Of a stretch of 64,000 bases of DNA, positions 57,923-64,000 are shown piece by piece. A program made the translations under genes and the position numbers. Each line of letters starts with the position of its first letter. The first letter of the stretch is position 1. This stretch comes from Pontibacter sp. SGAir0037 (lineage in GTDB: Bacteria > Bacteroidota > Bacteroidia > Cytophagales > Hymenobacteraceae). Location of the stretch: positions 930,001 through 994,000 of the forward strand of contig NZ_CP028092.1 in the NCBI RefSeq assembly GCF_005491705.1. Reading direction: 5' to 3'. The notes beneath the pieces were generated by a model that worked only from the letters and a program-made list of their open reading frames with translations, was not told the DNA's origin and did not search any database.

Positions 57923-58315
57923 TTAAGCTACATGGCAAAAGTCATGCTTTATTTTGTCTATATGGTTTTCTGTGAGCGGCTTGCTGATAAAGCCTTTTAC
58001 AATGGCATGATCTTTTGCCATGTTTTGTTCGGCGGAGTTAATAGACGAGCTTAAAATAAAGACATTACAATTGTTGGACAAGGCACTTTCGTGCGGCTTT
58101 AGTGCCTGCAAAAACTGCCAGCCATTCATGGTCGGCATGTTCAGGTCGAGGAAGATAACCTGAGGCGCATTCTCATTTATATCCTGCTTCAGGAAGTCCA
58201 ATGTTTCCTCTGCAGAAGAAAAAGTCATGACCTGTTCAGAAAAGTTCTCCAGTCTCAGCATAGATTCAGTGAGGAAGGAACTGAATGGGTCATCGTCAAC
58301 AATAATGGTCTTCAT
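57923..58315 (-). CDS. Stand-alone receiver-domain protein
   Basis: I use ATG 58315 (MKTIIVDDDP); starts two codons (58321) or 16 codons (58363) upstream are possible. 130 residues: one receiver domain. DDD at 7-9, phospho-acceptor Asp in FLDLNMPTMNG, the switch Ser in ILSSS and Lys in SKPL. No output domain. It resembles the receiver at 27974 and probably serves in phosphorelay with one of the orphan kinases. It ends 6 bp beyond the convergent HAD gene, so the pair is tail to tail. Confidence 0.88.
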   Translation of the reverse strand: MKTIIVDDDPFSSFLTESMLRLENFSEQVMTFSSAEETLDFLKQDINENAPQVIFLDLNMPTMNGWQFLQALKPHESALSNNCNVFILSSSINSAEQNMAKDHAIVKGFISKPLTENHIDKIKHDFCHVA

Positions 58316-58501
58316 AATCATCTTTTCAAATCCTGAATAAGCCTTTATAAAAGCACTATGCAATACAACGAAAATATAGTATTCTTTAAAAGGAGGATTC
58401 AGGTATAAAAGTAATTATGATTATGTGTTTATGATGTTGTATTTTGCTTATAATTAACAACTAAAATAGATAAATTAGCGATAATGTGAAGCTATAAAAC
58501 C

Positions 58502-58549
58502 TTCAAAAGTAACAGAAAGGGTAGCAATACCCTTTCTGTTACTTTTGAA
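58502..58549 (-). terminator. Terminator hairpin after carbonic anhydrase
   Basis: Perfect 22-bp arms (58502-58523 and 58528-58549) closed by a GCAA tetraloop. It lies 33 bp beyond the carbonic-anhydrase stop codon. On the minus strand the hairpin is followed by GGTTTTATAG, a modest T-run. Confidence 0.75.
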
Positions 58550-58581
58550 ATTAAAGAGCAAAAATTAAAAACAGATGTTCC

Positions 58582-59265
58582 TTATGTAACATCTTCCAGA
58601 AAATCTACTTTTCCGGTATCCATGTCGTAAATGCCTCCGATAATCTTAATCTGGTCCTTTTGCTCCATCTCAGCCAGTATAGGGCTCTCTTTCCTGATTT
58701 GGTTGATTGTAAGCAGAACGTTCTGCTCGGTTACACGCTGCACAAAATCCTCGTTCGTGCTGGACTTTTCGCCATCATAGCCCGAAGAAGCTTCAAGTGC
58801 AGGCTTAAGTTTGGCAAGCATGCGGGTAATGTTTCCCAGTTTTACATCGTCGATCACACTTTTTATGGCCCCGCAATGCTTATGGCCAAGTACCAGCACC
58901 AGTTTGGAACCTGTAACATGGCAGGCAAACTCCATACTGCCCAAAATATCTTCGTTCACAAAGTTACCTGCGATGCGGGCGACAAATAAATCACCGATCC
59001 CACGGTCAAACACATCCTCTACAGGTACCCTGGAGTCGATACAGGAAAGAACTATAGCTTTAGGATACTGGCCCTTCACAGCCTTGCGTACCTGTTCGCG
59101 GTGGTTGCGCAAAGTAATGGCTCCCTGTACAAAACGCTGATTGCCCGCTTTCAGTAAAGCTATGACATCCGACGGGGTGAGGCGGTCCAGTTCTTCTTTT
59201 GTAAGTACATCTTCAATCAGTCCCTCGCCACCTATATTAAGAGTTATTCCTTTTTTTTCTTCCAT
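58582..59265 (-). CDS. Beta-class carbonic anhydrase
   Basis: 227 residues, starting at the ATG at 59265. Zinc ligands are visible: Cys in LSCIDSR and the His-x2-Cys pair in GHKHCGA; the Asp/Arg dyad of the active site is in CIDSR. The enzyme interconverts CO2 and bicarbonate. There is no signal peptide. A 268-bp gap to the divergent kinase gene holds its promoter. It is monocistronic, closed by the 22-bp hairpin. Confidence 0.94.
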   Translation of the reverse strand: MEEKKGITLNIGGEGLIEDVLTKEELDRLTPSDVIALLKAGNQRFVQGAITLRNHREQVRKAVKGQYPKAIVLSCIDSRVPVEDVFDRGIGDLFVARIAGNFVNEDILGSMEFACHVTGSKLVLVLGHKHCGAIKSVIDDVKLGNITRMLAKLKPALEASSGYDGEKSSTNEDFVQRVTEQNVLLTINQIRKESPILAEMEQKDQIKIIGGIYDMDTGKVDFLEDVT

Positions 59266-59533
59266 AAGTTTTAGCTAAAGTTTCGTATTATATGATCAAC
59301 GCGCAGTATAGAGCAAAGGTTAGTTAGTTATTGCGCCACGACTGTCGCCGGCGATAAAGTTAAGCACAGGCAGGCGTAGTAGAAAAATATTAGCGCGCTT
59401 AAAGGCCTAAAAATTAGAAAGAAGCAGCTTTCCAGCTAAATAAGTAGAAAAATAAATTCAGGTTTAGTTATATGATATTAAAAAAATAATTTATAATTAT
59501 ATTCTATTTAGTAGAGTTTAGTGCCCGCGCCCC

Positions 59534-62077
59534 ATGTCTTACATCCAGAAAACAACTTTTGTGGCCTTTTTGGTCGCCTCCTTATGTATTGCCTTCCTGA
59601 CAGGCCTCTTTTACATTGATCTTAGAAATGTATTAGAAGCAAGTGAGCAGGAGGGCGTGACGCTGAAGATCCTTCGGTCGGTTGAAGTGCTGCACCATAG
59701 TCTGCAATATGCAGGTGAAGAACTGATCAGGTATAAACAAACCAATGCTGCACATCACCTGGGCTCTTATACCGAAGCTGGAACCGAACTGGAGCGTCAT
59801 GTGCTTGCTTTAGATGCGGTGGATAGCTCCGACGAAGTACAGCAAAAGCAGCTGCAACAACTTATAAAAGCTGTGTACCGGTACAAATCCGCCGCAGACA
59901 GTATCCTGAAAATCCCGGCTTCAGCTCCCCCTACGCAACCCCTTTTAGCCTCTGTAGACGATTTTGTACATGAGCAGCTGGACCTATTGCACGAGCAGGT
60001 TCTGCTAATCGAGAACAGGAGCAGGGCTATTTTGCAAGCGGCAGACGAGGAACGAAAACAGCAGATGCAAAACACGTTAAAAGTGTTCATCTGGTTTTCG
60101 GTAGGTGTCATTGTCTTTTTTGCTATTTGCTACATGCTGGTTAGCAAAGCTCTGTTTATCCGGAACCGGATGGAGGAAAAGCTCCGGAAAAGCGAGTTGC
60201 TGTTTTCTACTGTCTTTTACAAAAGCCCGGTAATTTGCTGCATTACGGAACTGGGCACCGGCAGGCTGATAGATGTAAACGATAACTTTACCAGCTTTTT
60301 CGGTTTTACCCGCGAAGAAGTAATTGGCGAAAGAACTACCGATCTGGGTATCTGGAAAAGTATAAAAGATCGGATGGAAGTGGTAAACAGGCTAAAGCTG
60401 AACAAGAGCTTCAGGAATGTAGAACTACAGCTGCACAACCGGCACAACGAGCCCAAAGATATTTCCGCTTACGGCGAAATACTCACTCTTGACGATAGGG
60501 AATGTGTTGTGGCTGCGTTTGTAGATATTTCTGAAAGAAAAGAGGCAGAAAATGCCAGTAAAAGGCTTAATGCCTTGCTCGAGCAAAAGGTAGAGGAGCG
60601 CACAAAAGAAATCGCAGACTATAAGTATGCGCTTGATCAGGCTGCTATTGTAGCCATTACCGACGAAAAAGGTGTGATCCGGCATGTGAACGATAACTTC
60701 AGCAAAATTTCTAAATACGATCGGGAAGAAATTATTGGGCATAATCACCGGATGATCAATTCGGGCTATCATCCGAAGCAGTACTTTTCCCAGCTGTGGC
60801 GAACCATATCGGGAGGGAAGATATGGAAAGGGGAGATTAGAAACCGGGCCAAAGATGGTACGCTCTATTGGGTAGACACAACGATTGTACCCTTTCAGAA
60901 CGCGCAGGGGAAACCGTACCAGTACCTGGCAATCCGTTGGGACATTACTGACAGGAAAAAGGCAGAAGAAGCACTGCTGCAGGCCATAGAAGAGTTAGAG
61001 GAAGGCGCTGCAAAACTGAAAGAAGCACAGGCCATTGCCCGTATTGGTAGCTGGGATTATGAATTTGACTCCGAAAAAAGCAGTTGGTCCGACGAAATGT
61101 ACCGGCTCTTCGGCACCTCACCGGAAGAAACACAGCCATCTTTGCCGGCTCTGCTGTCGTTTGTACACCCCGACGATGTGGATGAGGTGAAAGATAAGAT
61201 CTTACTAGAAGCGCCTTCGGGACACAGATCATTTTATTATAGAATAATCAGGGGCAAAGAAGAAGTGCGCTGCACCTATAATGAACTGCAGTATATCCAC
61301 GATGAGCAGGGCATGCTGCTGCGGGTAACCGGCATTGTACACGATGTAACAGAAGAAAAGCTGGTTCAGGAAGAGAAAGATAAGGTAACGGCCGATCTGT
61401 TGCAGCGCAACAAAGATCTGGAGCAGTTTGCTTACATTGTTTCGCATAACCTTCGGGCACCAGTGGCCAACGTTATTGGCCTCACAAGCCTGATCCACAA
61501 CTATACTCCTGGTGAAGCTAATTTCGACAAGTGCCTGGACGGTATACAGGCCTGCACCCGCAACCTGGATGAGGTTGTAAGAGACTTGAACCATGTGCTG
61601 CAGGTAAAGCTTGAGCATAGCGAAACGAAAGAAATGGTGAACCTGTCGGAGCTGGTAGATGAGATCAAAACAACGCTTCAGAACCTGATTGTGCAGGAAG
61701 AGGCGGTTATCTATACCGATTTTACTCAAGTAGGTGAGTTGTATGCTATCAAGAGCTTTATGTTTAGCATATTCTATAACCTGATTACAAACAGCCTTAA
61801 ATTCAGACACCCCGAGCGGAAGCCTTTTCTGGAAATATTCGCTTGTAAAATGAAAGGAGACATTGTCCTGAACTTTCGTGACAATGGCCTTGGCATCAAC
61901 CTGGATGCCCACGGGCGTAAAATATTCGGCCTGTATAAGCGGTTTCACTTACACACCCAGGGAAAGGGAATGGGCTTGTTTATGGTGAAATCGCAGGTAG
62001 AAACGCTGGGAGGCAGCATTGCCGTGGAGAGTGAAGCAAACAAAGGAGCCCACTTTATCCTGACCTTTAAAAGTTAG
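59534..62077 (+). CDS. Membrane-bound multi-PAS sensor histidine kinase
   Basis: 847 residues. Two membrane helices (about 8-28 and 178-202) flank a helical periplasmic sensor of about 150 residues (CHASE3-like by shape). Cytoplasmic PAS domains follow at about 220-340 (PAS/PAC with VNDNFTSFFGFTREEVIG), 360-475 (ITDEKGVIRHVNDNFSKIS) and 495-610 (IARIGSWDYEFDS). The kinase has HisKA box VSHNLRAPVAN, N box NLITNSLKF, G1 DNGLGIN and G2 GKGMGLFMV. No receiver domain is attached. It lies divergently from carbonic anhydrase. Confidence 0.93.
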   Translation: MSYIQKTTFVAFLVASLCIAFLTGLFYIDLRNVLEASEQEGVTLKILRSVEVLHHSLQYAGEELIRYKQTNAAHHLGSYTEAGTELERHVLALDAVDSSDEVQQKQLQQLIKAVYRYKSAADSILKIPASAPPTQPLLASVDDFVHEQLDLLHEQVLLIENRSRAILQAADEERKQQMQNTLKVFIWFSVGVIVFFAICYMLVSKALFIRNRMEEKLRKSELLFSTVFYKSPVICCITELGTGRLIDVNDNFTSFFGFTREEVIGERTTDLGIWKSIKDRMEVVNRLKLNKSFRNVELQLHNRHNEPKDISAYGEILTLDDRECVVAAFVDISERKEAENASKRLNALLEQKVEERTKEIADYKYALDQAAIVAITDEKGVIRHVNDNFSKISKYDREEIIGHNHRMINSGYHPKQYFSQLWRTISGGKIWKGEIRNRAKDGTLYWVDTTIVPFQNAQGKPYQYLAIRWDITDRKKAEEALLQAIEELEEGAAKLKEAQAIARIGSWDYEFDSEKSSWSDEMYRLFGTSPEETQPSLPALLSFVHPDDVDEVKDKILLEAPSGHRSFYYRIIRGKEEVRCTYNELQYIHDEQGMLLRVTGIVHDVTEEKLVQEEKDKVTADLLQRNKDLEQFAYIVSHNLRAPVANVIGLTSLIHNYTPGEANFDKCLDGIQACTRNLDEVVRDLNHVLQVKLEHSETKEMVNLSELVDEIKTTLQNLIVQEEAVIYTDFTQVGELYAIKSFMFSIFYNLITNSLKFRHPERKPFLEIFACKMKGDIVLNFRDNGLGINLDAHGRKIFGLYKRFHLHTQGKGMGLFMVKSQVETLGGSIAVESEANKGAHFILTFKS

Positions 62078-62111
62078 AGTCTTGTAGAAAATGGTACAAT
62101 CCATATAAAAA

Positions 62112-62144
62112 AGCGGCCTGCCATTCTATAAATGGCAGGCCGCT
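62112..62144 (-). terminator. Intrinsic terminator between convergent genes
   Basis: Perfect 14-bp GC-rich arms (62112-62125 and 62131-62144) with a 5-nt loop. On the minus strand a run of five T residues follows, so it ends the small exported-protein gene; it may also stop transcription from the kinase. Confidence 0.88.
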
Positions 62145-62169
62145 GAAAAGTATGAGGGGTTATTAATTC

Positions 62170-62556
62170 TTACTTGGTCACCTGGGTGAGCTGCACGGTC
62201 TGGTTGGTGATGAAGGCGTTCAGCTGCTTTTCGGTGAGGATATCGGTAACGGCCTGGGCGTAGGTGTTCACCAGTTCCTGGGCCTTGGCGTCCAGCTCAG
62301 CCGATGCCAGCAGGAGCTGGGAAGACTGGGTATCGCGCTTGAACTTGCGGTTGAGCTCCTTAAGTTTGATGTACTGCATCTCGTTGAGCTCCAGCTCCAG
62401 GATCAGGTCGCGGTTGATCTCTTTCTGCAACAGCATCGTCACAACCCTCTTCTCGGTAGAGGAGAGCGTAGACACCGAACCGCTGGCAAAGGCAGAGGAC
62501 ACGTTCACGAATGCTGCCAGGGCTACTATTGCTAGAAAGGTCAGGTACTTCTTCAT
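62170..62556 (-). CDS. Small exported helical protein, Spy/CpxP-like
   Basis: 128 residues with a signal peptide (about 1-24, AAFVNVSSAFASG). The mature part is all helix and holds two loose LTxxQ-like motifs (LELNEMQYIKLKELNRKF and DILTEKQLNAF), which recall periplasmic Spy/CpxP chaperones, but the match is weak. The gene is noticeably GC-rich, with strongly biased codons, against AT-rich flanks; this is what a highly expressed gene would show. It is alone, ended by the hairpin at 62112. Confidence 0.65.
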   Translation of the reverse strand: MKKYLTFLAIVALAAFVNVSSAFASGSVSTLSSTEKRVVTMLLQKEINRDLILELELNEMQYIKLKELNRKFKRDTQSSQLLLASAELDAKAQELVNTYAQAVTDILTEKQLNAFITNQTVQLTQVTK

Positions 62557-63203
62557 GGAATCGGTTGTTAAAAACTTGTACTACTTTAGGCTTGTCTCCC
62601 TATATTCAACTCTGATGCCAAATTCACAAAACCTTCTATATAGTGTTTAAAGCCATATTTAGAGCTTTGCCTGTCTTTGATATTTCCCATGGTGGGAATG
62701 ATAAAATTGCAAATGGGAAAAATAACCTTTATAGGAAGTCGTTCAGCGGAGAAGGTTGATTAAGATTTTAATTATTTTAAATATTTTTTGCATTTCAATC
62801 AGACTATAAATCAGTCTTTTTATCGGAATAAACAGCCTGTCTTGTTCCAATCCAGTAGTCTATAGGTTATTAAAAGCCGGAAAGCTTTCATCATTCCATA
62901 ATCCGGTAGAAAGCATGCTGAAGCACGGCATGAGATATGCTTCATCCGTTCGAAGTAACGCGTGCCATAGACATGAATGAGCTGCGGCGAAAGATTTTAA
63001 ATAAGAGTATAATTTATTGAATTGCAGCGTTATAATAGTGGGTAAAGCAATCAGGACAGACTTAAAGGATATACCGGGAATAGTAGATTCAGATGGAAAT
63101 GAGCAAGATAAAGCCTTCGAAGAGTTTGGAAAGAGATTAGTGTTTTCTCTTTAAAGTGTATGCATAGTAAGATGATGAAAGCTGCGGGTTTTAAGTATAG
63201 TTT
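62557..63203. other. 647-bp gene-poor stretch
   Basis: AT-rich. It should hold the promoter of the small exported protein and of the REC-PAS gene. An ORF of 38 codons (63038-63154, GTG start) is the only open frame worth note and I do not call it. No RNA gene seen. Confidence 0.4.
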
Positions 63204-64000
63204 ATGAATAAGGATACCAAGCCGTATCGTTTTTTGGTGATAGAAGATAATCCTAAAGATTTTATGCTGCTGGTACATTACCTGTTGAAGCATATATCGA
63301 ATCCATCCATTGACCAGGCCAGGAGTTTTGAAGAAGCGGCCTCGTGTCTTCAGTCCAGCAAGCGTGGGAAGTATGATATCTTATTTCTCGATTTAACACT
63401 TCCCGATAAAAGCGGCGAGGAACTCATCAGCAGCATTGTCGGCCTCTGCTCCTGGTGCCCTGTTATCGTGCTTACCGGCTATACCGACTTTGTGTTTAGC
63501 ACCAAATCGCTTGCCCTTGGTGTTTCTGATTATTTGCTGAAAGAAGAGCTTACCCCTTTTAACCTGTACAAAAGCGTTGTTTACAATATTGAGCACAAGC
63601 ACATCCTAAGTGAGCTGGAAGAGTCGGAGAGCCGGTACAGTAAATTATTCCATTTTAGTCCGCAGCCAATATGGGTATATGAAACTGATACCTATAGGTT
63701 TCTGGATGTAAACCAGGCCGCGCTGGATCACTATGGCTATAGCCGGAAAGAATTTCTGGCCATGACTGTAATGGATATCAGGCCACCCGAGGATATTCCG
63801 CAGCTAAAAGCAGCTGCAAAGAATTTCCAACAGAAAAAAACAACTTTTGCAGGTGTTTTCAGGCACCTGAAGAAGAATCGGGAGATCATACAGGTGGAGA
63901 TTTACTGCAATACCATTCAGTACAAAGGAGAGGATGCTAAAATTGTGTTAGCACATGATATTTCGGAAAACCTGAAGAATATCAAAGCGATCAGAAGTCA
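63204..64000 (+). CDS. REC-PAS signalling protein, cut by the window end
   Basis: ATG 63204 opens a frame that runs without a stop to base 64000 (265 codons). Receiver domain at 1-130: EDN at 14-16, phospho-acceptor in FLDLTLPDKSG, switch Thr in VLTGYTD and Lys in LLKEEL. A short coiled linker (LEESESRYSKLF) leads into a PAS domain (PQPIWVYETDTYRFLDVNQAALDHYG) with its PAC end at IVLAHDISE. This is the usual front half of a kinase or diguanylate-cyclase-like sensor; the output domain lies outside the window. Confidence 0.9.
   Translation, partial: MNKDTKPYRFLVIEDNPKDFMLLVHYLLKHISNPSIDQARSFEEAASCLQSSKRGKYDILFLDLTLPDKSGEELISSIVGLCSWCPVIVLTGYTDFVFSTKSLALGVSDYLLKEELTPFNLYKSVVYNIEHKHILSELEESESRYSKLFHFSPQPIWVYETDTYRFLDVNQAALDHYGYSRKEFLAMTVMDIRPPEDIPQLKAAAKNFQQKKTTFAGVFRHLKKNREIIQVEIYCNTIQYKGEDAKIVLAHDISENLKNIKAIRS

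Noticed and set aside
61229..61948. A 239-codon minus-strand frame
   Set aside because: It is antisense to the kinase domain of the PAS kinase at 59534, where HisKA and ATPase motifs prove the plus-strand reading.
63038..63154. A 38-codon GTG-started frame before the REC-PAS gene
   Set aside because: Too short, no recognisable family and no ribosome-binding site; it could be chance.

Overview
The window reads as chromosomal DNA of a Bacteroidota bacterium of the Cytophagales, most like Pontibacter/Hymenobacteraceae. This is inferred from protein content: a batABCDE operon, a Sphingobacterium-type serine palmitoyltransferase, CarboxypepD_reg/DUF5686 and DUF4833 proteins, COX15-type heme A synthase, many PAS histidine kinases, TANNTTTG-like promoter motifs and few clear Shine-Dalgarno sites. 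I saw no rRNA, tRNA, CRISPR array or intact insertion sequence. A gene is cut at each window edge: an S74 chaperone-domain protein on the left and a REC-PAS protein on the right.

Layout. (1) 1-9425: a one-direction run with a surface protein ending in an S74 self-cleaving domain, an FHA protein with a J-like N-terminus, a membrane coiled-coil protein, a divergent Hsp70, two exported proteins of unknown function and a 983-residue exported TPR protein. (2) 9516-17285: MoxR ATPase, DUF58 protein, a BatD-like membrane protein and BatA-BatE, the full Bacteroides aerotolerance operon, tightly packed and overlapping. (3) 17477-23556: a membrane metallophosphoesterase, two AT-rich paralogous outer-membrane barrels ending at a perfect 34-bp inverted repeat, an LtaS-like sulfatase-fold transferase and an exported MsrB. 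(4) 23621-34689: a signalling block with a small STAS-like protein, a NarL-type regulator, three histidine kinases (one hybrid) and a single-domain receiver, interrupted by an aldo/keto reductase and alditol-oxidase pair. (5) About 35-42 kb: intact metabolic genes mixed with at least three decayed ones (a calcineurin-like phosphoesterase tail, an AraC regulator, a short-chain dehydrogenase) and an oxidoreductase whose 5' end looks frameshifted. (6) 42373-44860: an outer-membrane protein paired with a vanadium-haloperoxidase-like lipoprotein.

(7) 45135-57916 is the most interesting part. After a TetR regulator come serine palmitoyltransferase, a GNAT protein and an NAD-dependent reductase, matching the Caulobacter spt/bcerS/cerR ceramide route. 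They are followed by myo-inositol-phosphate synthase, a PgpA-type phosphatase, GtrA, a DUF5686 barrel, a CDP-alcohol phosphotransferase with phosphatidylinositol-phosphate-synthase features, DUF4833, an FA2H/Scs7-like hydroxylase, an AUR1-like PAP2 transferase and a HAD phosphatase. Read together this is a single-locus pathway for ceramide, probably 2-hydroxylated, carrying a phosphoinositol headgroup, with several members of unassigned role (GtrA, DUF5686, DUF4833, HAD).

(8) 57923-64000: two receiver proteins, a beta-carbonic anhydrase, another PAS kinase and a small exported Spy-like protein. Several strong hairpin terminators punctuate the window, and an approximately 100-bp repeat containing a terminator hairpin occurs twice (22687 and 25122).
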